In this document: positions 5,330-12,407 of the stretch, in pieces
Position numbering within the stretch: position 1 is the stretch's first letter
Layout: each line of letters opens with the position of its first letter
Origin: an uncultured Duganella sp.
Lineage (GTDB): Bacteria; Pseudomonadota; Gammaproteobacteria; Burkholderiales; Burkholderiaceae
Direction of reading: 5' to 3'
Assembly: GCA_946482335.1 (NCBI GenBank)
Contig: CAMLRG010000148.1
Span: 1 to 13,528, forward strand
DNA length: 13,528 nt
The notes under the pieces: generated by a model
Database searches by the model: none
The model's input: only the letters and a program-made list of their open reading frames with translations
Told to the model about the DNA's origin: nothing
Made by a program: the position numbers and the translations under genes

Positions 5330-7546
5330 TTAATTGGATTCCGGCTTCAGGTGCTTGCGGAAGAAGGCATCGATATAGGTTTGCACGTGGCGCTTGGCGA
5401 CACGGTTCGACACGCCATGCTTGGCGCCCGGGTAGGTCATCAGCTCGAACTGCACGCCGCGGTTCACCAGCGCATCGATCATCTTGGTGGTGTTGGTGAA
5501 CAGCACATTGTCGTCCGCCATGCCGTGGATCAGCAGCAGCTTCGACTTCAGGCCGTCGACGTGGTAGAACACGTTCGACTGCTTGTAGCCTTCCACATTG
5601 TTCTTAGGGTGATCCATGAATTGCTCGGTGTAGTGGGTGTCGTACAGGCCCCAGTCGGTCACCGGTGCGCCCGATACGCCGGCCGCGATCTTGTCCGATC
5701 CTTGCGACAGCAGGCGCAAGGTCATGAAGCCGCCGTAGCTCCAGCCGTAGACGCCAATCCGCTTGGCATCCACGAACGGCTGCTTGCCCAGCCACTCGAT
5801 GCCGGTCAGCTGGTCTTCCACTTCCGCCTTGCCCAGGTTGCGGTAGATGGCGTCGGTGAAGGCGCGCTCGCGGCGCGAAGAGCCGCGGTTATCCAGGCGG
5901 AACACGACGTAGCCTTGCTGCGCCATGTACTGGTCGAATTGCTGGCCATCCCACTTGCGGGTCACGTGCTGCGAGTGCGGGCCGCCATAGGTGGACAGGT
6001 AGACCGGGTACTTCTTGCTGGCGTCGAACTTGTACGGCTTGATGATGGAGTAGTACAGCGTCTGGCCATCCTTCGCCTTCATGTTGCCGAATTCGACCGG
6101 CAGCAGGTCCGGCTTGTACTTGAAGTAGGGGTGGCCTTCGTTGACTTCGTTCTTGTCCAGCCAGCTGACCAGGGCGCCATCCGGGCGGCGGATCGCCACC
6201 TGCGGCGGATTGGCCGGATCGGACCAGGTGTCGACGAACACTTCGCCGTGCTTGGAGAAGGAGGCGTCGTGCCAGCCGTCGGCGTCGGTGATGCGTTTCG
6301 GCTTGTCGGCGGTCGAGCCATCCAGTTTCAGGGCGTAGACCTGCTTGTCGTAAGCGGCGTCCCTATTGGCGGAAACATAGACCATGCCGGTTTTCTCGTT
6401 CACCGCCAGCACGTTATCGAAGCCCCACTCGCCCTTGGAGATGGCGTGTTTCAGCTTGCCGTCCATGCCGTAGTAATACAGGTGGTTGCGGCCGGTGCGC
6501 TCGGAGGACCAGATGAAGCCTTTGCCGCTTTCGAGGAAATGCAGGTCGTCATGGATGGTGGTCCAGGTCTGGGCGGTCTCGGTCAGCACCGGGCGCTGCG
6601 CCAGGGTTGCGGCATCGACGGCTACCAGTTCCAGCTTCTTCTGGTCGCGCGACTGGCGCTGGAAGAACAGCGACTTCGCATCCTTGCTCCAGTCGGCACG
6701 CACCAGGTAGATGTCCTTGTTGGCGCCCAGGTCGACGTCGCGGATTTCTCCGCCGGCCGGGGATACGATCTTCAAGCCCACGATGGCGTTCGGGTCGCCG
6801 GCGGCAGGGTAGCGCTGTTCCACCACGTCGGTGCGGTCGGCATAGATCTCGAAGCGGCGCGCCACCGGCACTTGGGCCTCGTCGTACCAGCGGAAAGCGA
6901 TGGCCGAATCGTCCGGAGCCCAGTAGTAGCCGGTACGCTGGTCCATCTCTTCCTGCGCCACGAATTCGGCCTCGCCGTTATGCACGGTGCCTTTGCCGTC
7001 GGTGGTCAGCTGGCGCTCCTTGCCGGTCGCCAGGTCGATCACGAACAGGTTCTGGTTGCGCACGAAGGAGACGTATTTTCCCTTCGGCGAAATCTTCGGG
7101 TCGATCACGCTGCCGGAGGCCACCAGGCGCGCGGAATCGGGCTTGGTCAGGTCCACCAGGTAAAGGTTGCCGGCCAGCGGCACCAGCAACTGTTTGCCGT
7201 CCGGCGACCAGCTATAGGAAATGATGCCTTTCAGCGCGGCGGTGCGTTCGCGTTCGCGGCGCGCCTTTTCGGCGTCGGACAGGTTCTCGACCGGGACCAG
7301 CACTTTGGAGTCGACCAGGCGGCGTGTGGTCTTGTCCTTCATGTTGTACTCCCACAGGTCCATCTGGAACTGGTCGTCGGGGCGGGCGCGCAGGAAGGTG
7401 ACGCGGGCACCGTCCGGCGACACTTTGAGGGCGCGCACGCCAGGGCCGGACAGGGCCGGGTCGGCGTACAGGCGTTCCAGCGTCAAGCGTTCGGCGGATG
7501 CGGTGCCGGCAGCCAGCAGGGCCACCAGGGTGAGGATGAGGCGCAT
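5330..7546 (-). CDS. Exported S9 family peptidase, dipeptidyl peptidase IV-like
   Basis: Encodes 738 residues. A signal peptide (M-R-L-I-L-T-L-V-A-L-L-A-A-G-T-A-S-A, cut near 18) predicts periplasmic location. Residues about 30-480 form the DPP4-type beta-propeller, with repeated S-P-D-G and S-W-S-P-D-G-K blades. The paired glutamates that anchor the substrate amino terminus in DPP4 are E199-E200 (Q-E-E-M-D-Q-R-T-G-Y-Y-W). The C-terminal alpha/beta-hydrolase domain has the full triad: S603 in G-W-S-Y-G-G, D678 in H-G-M-A-D-D-N-V, and H710 in A-K-H-G. Such enzymes release dipeptides from amino termini, often after Pro or Ala. The gene lies 80 bases downstream of the MATE gene on the same strand and may have its own promoter; no strong ribosome site precedes the ATG. 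A perfect terminator follows. Confidence 0.95.
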   Translation of the reverse strand: MRLILTLVALLAAGTASAERLTLERLYADPALSGPGVRALKVSPDGARVTFLRARPDDQFQMDLWEYNMKDKTTRRLVDSKVLVPVENLSDAEKARRERERTAALKGIISYSWSPDGKQLLVPLAGNLYLVDLTKPDSARLVASGSVIDPKISPKGKYVSFVRNQNLFVIDLATGKERQLTTDGKGTVHNGEAEFVAQEEMDQRTGYYWAPDDSAIAFRWYDEAQVPVARRFEIYADRTDVVEQRYPAAGDPNAIVGLKIVSPAGGEIRDVDLGANKDIYLVRADWSKDAKSLFFQRQSRDQKKLELVAVDAATLAQRPVLTETAQTWTTIHDDLHFLESGKGFIWSSERTGRNHLYYYGMDGKLKHAISKGEWGFDNVLAVNEKTGMVYVSANRDAAYDKQVYALKLDGSTADKPKRITDADGWHDASFSKHGEVFVDTWSDPANPPQVAIRRPDGALVSWLDKNEVNEGHPYFKYKPDLLPVEFGNMKAKDGQTLYYSIIKPYKFDASKKYPVYLSTYGGPHSQHVTRKWDGQQFDQYMAQQGYVVFRLDNRGSSRRERAFTDAIYRNLGKAEVEDQLTGIEWLGKQPFVDAKRIGVYGWSYGGFMTLRLLSQGSDKIAAGVSGAPVTDWGLYDTHYTEQFMDHPKNNVEGYKQSNVFYHVDGLKSKLLLIHGMADDNVLFTNTTKMIDALVNRGVQFELMTYPGAKHGVSNRVAKRHVQTYIDAFFRKHLKPESN

Positions 7547-7626
7547 TGTTTGTCGCGGTATGGTTTATTTAAGAATCGCAAGACAATACCAGAACCCGCC
7601 CTTGCTGAAATTCGGAATGCGATCCC

Positions 7627-8994
7627 CTATGCCGTCTTTCCTTCGGCTACCCGGGAGTTTGACAGCGTGCGCAAGAAGGCTGTGAGCAAAATGGCAGCGA
7701 TCGTCAAGCCGAGCACCAGGCCGATCCAGAAACCGGCGGCCGCCATTTCCCGCCACAGGCCCAGCAGGCAGCCGACCGGCAGTGCGAAGCCCCAGAAGGC
7801 CAGCAGCTGGATCAGCATCGGCTGCCGCGTCACCTTGTAGCCGCGGATGGCACAAGCCGCCGCCACCTGGGTGGCGTCGGACAGCTGGAACAGGGCGGCG
7901 AACAGCAGCAAGGTGGCGCAGGTCGCGCGCACTGCTTGGTCCGTGGTGTAGGCGGCCGCGATCTGGTGCCGGAACAGGGCGATGAAGACGGCCGATGCCA
8001 CGGCGAATGCCAGCGACAGGCCAAGGCCGACCCAGGATGCGGTGCGGGCGCGGCGCGCATCGCCTTCGCCCAGCGCCTGGCCTACCCGCGTCACCATGCC
8101 GATGCCCAGACTGAGCGGCACCATGAACACCAGCGAGGAAAAGTTCAGCGCGATCTGGTGCGCCGACTGCTCCACCACGCCGAAGCGCGCCACCAGCAGC
8201 GCCACCGCGCCGAAGGCGCTGACTTCGGCGAAGTAGGTGACGCCGATCGGCAGGCCAAGCTGCAGCATGCTGCGGATTTCCGGCCAGTGCGGCCATTCCC
8301 AGTGGGTGAACGGATAGGTGGCGCGGTAGGCCGGCGCAATACGCATCCACACCAGCATGGCGCCCAGCATCAGCCACATGCAGATGCCGGTGGCCACCGC
8401 GCAGCCGACGCCGCCCATGGCCGGCAAGCCGAAGTGGCCGAAGATCAGCAGCCAGTTGACCAGCACGTTGAAGCCCAGGCCGAGCAGGGCGATCACCATC
8501 ACCGGCTTGGTTTGGTTGATGCTGGCGCTGTAGCCGTACAGGGCGCGGTAGCAGGCGAAGGGCGGCAAGCCGATGCTGATGATGTGGACGAACAGCGAGG
8601 CGCGCCGGTTCACTTCGGGCGCCAGTTGCAGGTGGTCGAACAATAGCGTGGCGAGGTTGGCCAGCAAGGCTGCCGCCAGCCCGACGCCCAGGCCTTTCCA
8701 CATTCCCTGGCGCACCAGGTGAGGAATGCGCCCAAGGTTGCCGGCGCCCGCTTCATGCGCCACCAAGGTGTTCATCGCCATCATGGTGCCGACCACGGTC
8801 ACCACCACGATCGACCAGATCGCCGCGCCGGTCGATACAGCCGCCAGTTCGGCGGCGCTGGTGTGGCCGGTCATGGCCACGTCGGCTACGGCCATGCCGA
8901 CCGTGGCAAGTTGTCCGATCAGTACCGGCCAGGCCAGTTTCCACAGTGCGCTTGCTTCGTTGCGGAGACGGGCGGTCGATTTTGCAGTCGGCAT
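7627..8994 (-). CDS. MATE family multidrug/cation efflux transporter
   Basis: Encodes 455 residues with about twelve hydrophobic segments, typical in length for NorM-type MATE proteins of the inner membrane. The first segment has W-P-V-L-I-G-Q-L followed by V-A-D-V-A-M-T-G-H, where D38 matches the conserved acidic residue of TM1 used for cation coupling in NorM. Further family traits are M-N-T-L-V-A-H-E-A-G-A-G-N, the Q-T-K-P-V-like N-Q-T-K-P-V-M-V-I-A-L-L-G-L stretch, and two six-helix halves joined by a loop near 220-240. These pumps export cationic drugs or dyes using Na+ or H+ gradients. ATG 8994 has no clear Shine-Dalgarno sequence, but no better in-frame start exists before TM1. It is divergent from the crystallin gene across 96 bp that hold a TAACG/CGTTA inverted repeat. 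The S9 gene downstream may be partly co-transcribed. Confidence 0.94.
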   Translation of the reverse strand: MPTAKSTARLRNEASALWKLAWPVLIGQLATVGMAVADVAMTGHTSAAELAAVSTGAAIWSIVVVTVVGTMMAMNTLVAHEAGAGNLGRIPHLVRQGMWKGLGVGLAAALLANLATLLFDHLQLAPEVNRRASLFVHIISIGLPPFACYRALYGYSASINQTKPVMVIALLGLGFNVLVNWLLIFGHFGLPAMGGVGCAVATGICMWLMLGAMLVWMRIAPAYRATYPFTHWEWPHWPEIRSMLQLGLPIGVTYFAEVSAFGAVALLVARFGVVEQSAHQIALNFSSLVFMVPLSLGIGMVTRVGQALGEGDARRARTASWVGLGLSLAFAVASAVFIALFRHQIAAAYTTDQAVRATCATLLLFAALFQLSDATQVAAACAIRGYKVTRQPMLIQLLAFWGFALPVGCLLGLWREMAAAGFWIGLVLGLTIAAILLTAFLRTLSNSRVAEGKTA

Positions 8995-9033
8995 ATGGTG
9001 TACGGTAGGATTTTGTTACAAGGTGCGGTAGTC

Positions 9034-9055
9034 TAACGGGCTTTGCCCGGCGTTA
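9034..9055. promoter_or_regulatory. Inverted repeat between the divergent MATE and crystallin genes
   Basis: TAACG (9034-9038) and CGTTA (9051-9055) flank a GC-rich core that can also pair internally (CGGGC-TTT-GCCCG, 9037-9049). It sits in the 96-bp intergenic region serving both genes, where a repressor site or leader hairpin would be plausible. No regulator gene is adjacent, so the role is unknown. Confidence 0.25.
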
Positions 9056-9090
9056 ATCTGCTTAGAATGCCCGAAACGGAGATTTTTGAT

Positions 9091-9801
9091 ATGAAGAATA
9101 CCTTGACTGCCGCGTTCCTGCTGGCGGCCACCCTGGCAGGCCAGGCCGCGACGGCCGGCGAAATCCACCTGTTCACGCGCGAAGACTTCCGCGGCGAGCG
9201 TGTGGTGATTGCCGATGGCGCGGCCAACGATTTCCGCGATTTCGGCTTCAACGACCGTGCCTCCAGCCTGGTGGTGCGTTCCGGCACCTGGGAACTGTGC
9301 GAGCACAAGAACTTCCAGGGCCAGTGCGCGGTATTCGAGCGCGGCGAATATCCGGACCTGCGCCGCTTCAACAATAACTTCTCATCGGCGCGTGAAATCG
9401 AGCGCCACCGCGACCGCGGCCAGGGCTGGGCCTACGGCCGCGACGAACGCGATTACCGCGATGACCGCGAGTACCGCGAGTACCGGGAAGAGCGCCGCGA
9501 CGACCGCTGGCGCGACCAGCGCCGCCAAGAACGCCGCTACGAGCGTGACGGCGGGCCGGCGGTGGAACTGTTCAACGACAATGGCTTGCGCGGCCGCAGC
9601 GTGGCCATCGGCAGCGACGTGCGCACCTTGCGCGATGCCGGCTTCAACGACAATGCCAACTCCATGGTGATCCATTACGGCACCTGGGAACTGTGCGAAC
9701 ACGCCGATTATGGCGGCCGCTGCCGCGTCTACGGACCGGGCCGCTATCAGGACTTGCAGGATTTCTCCGACCGCATCTCGTCGCTTCGCCGCATCCGCTG
9801 A
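9091..9801 (+). CDS. Secreted two-domain beta/gamma-crystallin family protein
   Basis: Encodes 236 residues. Signal peptide 1-22 (ending A-A-T-A before G-E-I), so it should be exported. Crystallin domain 1 spans about 24-103 and domain 2 about 156-236, joined by a 50-residue linker made almost entirely of R, D, E and Y in repeats such as R-D-D-R-E-Y-R-E-Y-R-E-E-R. The domains share G-T-W-E-L-C-E-H (65-72 and 197-204). The microbial calcium motif (N/D)(N/D)xx(S/T)S is intact twice in domain 1 (N-D-R-A-S-S 54-59, N-N-N-F-S-S 94-99), but each copy in domain 2 deviates at one position (N-D-N-A-N-S 186-191, S-D-R-I-S-S 226-231). Family members are extracellular calcium-binding or structural proteins; the role here is unknown. 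Start 9091 was chosen because GGAG lies about nine bases upstream and the signal peptide begins there. cbpA follows after 42 bases. Confidence 0.9.
   Translation: MKNTLTAAFLLAATLAGQAATAGEIHLFTREDFRGERVVIADGAANDFRDFGFNDRASSLVVRSGTWELCEHKNFQGQCAVFERGEYPDLRRFNNNFSSAREIERHRDRGQGWAYGRDERDYRDDREYREYREERRDDRWRDQRRQERRYERDGGPAVELFNDNGLRGRSVAIGSDVRTLRDAGFNDNANSMVIHYGTWELCEHADYGGRCRVYGPGRYQDLQDFSDRISSLRRIR
9753..9778 (+). promoter_or_regulatory. Possible sigma-32 heat-shock promoter for cbpA
   Basis: CTTGCAG (9753-9759), 11 bases, then CCGCATCT (9771-9778). The heat-shock consensus CTTGAAA-N11-16-CCCCATNT is met at 5 of 7 and 7 of 8 positions with allowed spacing. It lies inside the last codons of the crystallin gene, about 65 bases before the cbpA start. 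Because those codons also encode a conserved crystallin segment, the match may be coincidental. Confidence 0.25.
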
Positions 9802-9843
9802 TTTCCTGCTACGCTATGCTTTCCTGCATCGGGAGGGCATGGC

Positions 9844-10710
9844 GTGGAATACAAGGATTACTACGCAACGCTGGGCGTCGCCAAGACCGCCAGCGATGAC
9901 GAGATCAAGAAGGCATACCGCAAGCTGGTCCGCAAATACCACCCGGACGTCAGCAAGGAAGCGGACGCCGACGCGCGCACCAAGGAATTGAACGAAGCGT
10001 ACGGCGTGCTGGGCGATCCCGAAAAGCGCGCCGCCTACGATTCGCTGGGCAGCGGCCAGTACCACGCGGGCCAGGAATTCCGGCCTCCGCCCGACTGGGG
10101 CGGCGGCTTCGGCGGCGGCAGCGCCGAAGACTTCTTTGCCGACCTGTTTGCCCACGTGGGCGGCCAGCGCGGCCGTCGCCAGGGCTTCCGTTCGCGCGGC
10201 GAAGATATCCACGCCGTGCTCGAAATCAGCCTGCATGACGCCTACCACGGCGCCCAGCGTGAAATTTCGCTGGGCCGCCAGCGCAACCTCAAGGTCAGTA
10301 TTCCGCAGGGCGTGACGGCCGGCCAGCATTTGCGGCTGAGTGGCCAGGGCGAGCCCGGCCAGCACGGTGGCGAGGCCGGCGACCTCTATCTGGAAATTGC
10401 CTTCGCGGCCGATGAGCGTTACCGGGTGGAAGCGCGCGATGTGTACCAGAAAGTGCCGATCCCGCCCTGGCTGGCCGCGCTGGGCGGCGAGCACGAAGTG
10501 GCCACGCCATCCGGCCGCGTGAACGTGACCGTGCCGCCGGGTTCACAGGGCGGCCGCAAACTGCGCCTGAAAGGGCGCGGCATTCCCGCCTCCGGCAGCG
10601 CCGGCACGGCGGGGGACCTCTACCTGTTACTGGAAATCTTTGCCCCGCCAGCCGATACCCCCGTGCGGCGGGCACTATACGAACAGATGCAGCGCGACTT
10701 TGGAGGATGA
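9844..10710 (+). CDS. cbpA: Curved-DNA-binding protein CbpA, class B J-domain co-chaperone
   Basis: Encodes 288 residues, cytoplasmic and nucleoid-associated by homology. J domain 3-69 with the DnaK-stimulating H33-P34-D35; Gly/Phe-rich stretch about 78-107 (D-W-G-G-G-F-G-G-G-S); then two beta-rich C-terminal substrate domains (about 115-190 and 200-280) with the L-R-L-S-G-Q-G and L-R-L-K-G-R-G loops. There are no C-x-x-C-x-G-x-G zinc repeats, which separates it from DnaJ. Length is close to E. coli CbpA (306). CbpA stimulates DnaK and binds curved DNA in stationary phase or starvation. The start is GTG 9844: GGGAGG lies seven bases upstream, whereas the ATG at 9839 is out of frame and too close. 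The adjacent cbpM confirms the assignment. Confidence 0.95.
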   Translation: MEYKDYYATLGVAKTASDDEIKKAYRKLVRKYHPDVSKEADADARTKELNEAYGVLGDPEKRAAYDSLGSGQYHAGQEFRPPPDWGGGFGGGSAEDFFADLFAHVGGQRGRRQGFRSRGEDIHAVLEISLHDAYHGAQREISLGRQRNLKVSIPQGVTAGQHLRLSGQGEPGQHGGEAGDLYLEIAFAADERYRVEARDVYQKVPIPPWLAALGGEHEVATPSGRVNVTVPPGSQGGRKLRLKGRGIPASGSAGTAGDLYLLLEIFAPPADTPVRRALYEQMQRDFGG

Positions 10711-10713
10711 GTC

Positions 10714-11025
10714 ATGCCACTGGAAGAGATCGTGGAAGGGGTGCCCCTGGAAAACCGGGCACTCACGCTGGATGAGCTGGCGCGCGCCTGCGCTGTCGAG
10801 CCCGAATGGGTGGTGCATCATGTGCAAAGCGGAATCTTGCTGGGCCGTGAAGGGGCGACGCTGGAAACGCTGCAATTCACCAGCGTGGACCTGGGGAGGG
10901 CGCGCCGTCTGGCCCAGCTGGAAAAGGACTTCGATGCCGACGAAGATTTGGCGGCACTGGTGGTCGACTTGTGCGACGAAGTCCGCCGCCTGAAGTCCCG
11001 CCTGCGCGCCGCCGGAATGGCTTAG
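10714..11025 (+). CDS. cbpM: CbpM, chaperone modulator of CbpA
   Basis: Encodes 103 residues, close to the 101 of E. coli CbpM. The pattern is that of the MerR-like CbpM fold: T-L-D-E-L-A-R-A-C-A-V-E-P-E-W-V-V-H-H-V-Q-x-G-I-L, then a helical C-terminal half ending in a coiled-coil-like L-C-D-E-V-R-R-L-K-S-R-L. CbpM binds the J domain of CbpA and blocks both its DnaK stimulation and its DNA binding. It starts three bases after the cbpA stop, and its ribosome site GGAGG lies in the final cbpA codons, so the two are translated as a coupled pair at a controlled ratio. It converges on the disordered-protein gene with 15 bases between. Confidence 0.92.
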   Translation: MPLEEIVEGVPLENRALTLDELARACAVEPEWVVHHVQSGILLGREGATLETLQFTSVDLGRARRLAQLEKDFDADEDLAALVVDLCDEVRRLKSRLRAAGMA

Positions 11026-11040
11026 CCGTTTTGGAGCGGC

Positions 11041-11292
11041 TTAGCGTTGCTGGTCGCGGCCGCCGCGATTGCCGCGGTTGCCACTGCTTTCTTCATCCAT
11101 CAGGTCGTCGCGGCTGCCTTGGCGTTGGCCTTGGCCGACGTCGCTCTGCTTGTTGCCCCGCCCCTGGTCGGATTGCTGGTTGCCGCCGGTCAGGTTTTCA
11201 CGCTGACCTTGCTGGCGATTGCCGCCTTGCCCAGCTTGCCCAGCCTGGTTGCGCCAATCGTCAGATTGCTCACTATCCTTGCGTGGTGCCAT
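11041..11292 (-). CDS. Small hydrophilic, probably disordered protein
   Basis: Encodes 83 residues that I do not recognise as a named family. By my count it has 16 Gly, 16 Gln and 11 Arg and only about ten non-polar side chains, with no Cys, His, Tyr or Phe; runs such as G-Q-G-G-N-R-Q-Q-G-Q and G-N-R-G-N-R-G-G-R-D give low complexity. There is no signal peptide or membrane segment. This composition resembles hydrophilin-like or desiccation/stress proteins, which is an inference from composition only. The start at 11292 is supported by AGGAGA eight bases upstream on the minus strand; the frame is open 24 codons further but without a ribosome site. It converges on cbpM. Codon use looks like its neighbours, which argues that it is a real gene. 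Confidence 0.7.
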   Translation of the reverse strand: MAPRKDSEQSDDWRNQAGQAGQGGNRQQGQRENLTGGNQQSDQGRGNKQSDVGQGQRQGSRDDLMDEESSGNRGNRGGRDQQR

Positions 11293-11388
11293 GATCGCTC
11301 TCCTATGTGGTTGAAGCGGAATCCATGCTAGGCCGATGCGGCAGCCATGCCTGTAGGCGCACATCCCGCCGCCCTGTAGGAGTGGAAG

Positions 11389-12306
11389 CTAGAAGGCGTC
11401 GTGCGGCAAGGTATGGTCAAGGTCGACGAATTTCTGGCGCAGCCACTTGCCCGCCGGCCCCAATTCGTCGTCACTGCGATGGATCACGAACATCGGATAG
11501 GCCAGTTCCTGGCCCTCCTGGGTATGCAGGCGCACCAGCCGCCCTTCGGCCAGGTCGCGCATCACCGTGTGCTCGGGCATATTGCCCCAGCCTAGGCCGC
11601 CCAGCAGCAGGGCATGTTTGGAGCCGAGATCTCCCAGCCGCCAATCGCGCAAGCCGAGCACGCCGAAGTCGCGGCCTTGCGTCAACTGGCTGCGGTCGGT
11701 TACCACCAGCTGCAAATGTTCACGCAGCACCGCGCTCGGGATCGGGGTTTCTTCGCGCGCCAGCGGATGCATGGGCGAACACACCGGCATCAGCTTGACG
11801 AAACCCGCCGCGTGGCGCTCCAGTTGCACCGGGGTGGAGGCGGCCATGCCCGCCACGCCGAGCTGGCAGCGGCGGTCCGCCACCATTTGCGACACCGCGC
11901 CCAGCGCCTCGGTATGCAGGCGCAGCGAAACAGTGGGGAACTCGCGCTGGAAATGCTCCAGCGCGCGCACCAGCAGGCAGAAGGGAAACATCTGGTCCAC
12001 CACGATGGACAATTCCGCCTCCAGCCCCATGCCCAGGCCCTTGGCGCGCGAACGCATGCCGTCGACCTTGTTGGCGATGGCGCGCGCATCGGCCAGCAAG
12101 GCCTTGCCCGCTTCGGTCAGGGTCGGCTTGCGCGTGCTGCGGTCGAGCAGGGCGATATTCAGCTGCTCTTCCAGGTTGGCGATGGTGTAGCTGATCACCG
12201 ACTGGGTACGGTGCAAGGCGCGCGCGGCATGGGCGAATCCGCCGTGGTCGATGACGGCAATGAAAACGCGCAACTGGTCGAGGGTGGGCAGGCCGGGATC
12301 TCGCAT
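11389..12306 (-). CDS. LysR family transcriptional regulator
   Basis: Encodes 305 residues, standard LysR length. The N-terminal winged helix-turn-helix covers about 7-65: L-D-Q-L-R-V-F, F-A-H-A-A-R-A-L-H-R-T-Q-S-V-I-S-Y-T-I-A-N-L-E-E-Q-L, and L-L-D-R-S-T-R where L-F-x-R is usual. A linker helix and the periplasmic-binding-like effector domain (about 93-295) follow. It is divergently placed to the azoreductase gene, the classic arrangement in which a LysR protein controls its neighbour and itself; related regulators next to azoR-type genes respond to quinones or electrophiles in some bacteria, but the inducer here is unknown. No Shine-Dalgarno sequence precedes ATG 12306. The possible operator lies within 50 bases upstream. 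No terminator is evident after the stop. Confidence 0.95.
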   Translation of the reverse strand: MRDPGLPTLDQLRVFIAVIDHGGFAHAARALHRTQSVISYTIANLEEQLNIALLDRSTRKPTLTEAGKALLADARAIANKVDGMRSRAKGLGMGLEAELSIVVDQMFPFCLLVRALEHFQREFPTVSLRLHTEALGAVSQMVADRRCQLGVAGMAASTPVQLERHAAGFVKLMPVCSPMHPLAREETPIPSAVLREHLQLVVTDRSQLTQGRDFGVLGLRDWRLGDLGSKHALLLGGLGWGNMPEHTVMRDLAEGRLVRLHTQEGQELAYPMFVIHRSDDELGPAGKWLRQKFVDLDHTLPHDAF

Positions 12307-12315
12307 ATCAATAAA

Positions 12316-12357
12316 ATCGATAATTTCTATCGTTATAAAACCTATTCCATCGATAAT
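12316..12357. promoter_or_regulatory. Candidate LysR operator between lysR and azoR
   Basis: An AT-rich patch in a GC-rich genome. CGATA (12318-12322) and TATCG (12328-12332) form a palindrome with a 5-base spacer, and the 9-mer ATCGATAAT occurs at 12316-12324 and again at 12349-12357, exactly 33 bases or about three helical turns apart. T12317 and A12329 also fit the T-N11-A LysR box. Multiple phased half-sites are typical of LysR recognition and activation sites. A possible azoR promoter is TTCCAT (12345-12350), 17 bases, TAAGAT (12368-12373); the distal half-site overlaps its -35. On the other strand TTTATT ... TATAAC, with 17 bases between, could serve lysR. Confidence 0.5.
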
Positions 12358-12407
12358 AAACCCGTTCTAAGATGGCCGCAATCACCAACTTTTACTGGAG
12401 CAACAAA

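Noticed and set aside
5105..7840. A 911-codon open frame on the plus strand opposite the S9 peptidase
   Set aside because: Same effect: it mirrors the S9 gene and parts of gst and the MATE gene, has low-complexity His/Val/Gly/Arg composition, and no ribosome site.
9043..9090. Upstream ATG at 9043 for the crystallin gene
   Set aside because: It would add 16 residues ahead of a clean signal peptide and bury the proper ribosome site inside the coding region.
11350..11380. Direct repeat CCTGTAGG, two copies 23 bases apart, between lysR and the disordered-protein gene
   Set aside because: Eight bases is too short to stand out, there is no third copy or hairpin, and no role is suggested.
12372..12407. 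Upstream in-frame ATG for azoR
   Set aside because: It overlaps the candidate -10 and lacks a ribosome site; AzoR proteins begin almost directly with the first beta strand, as from 12408.
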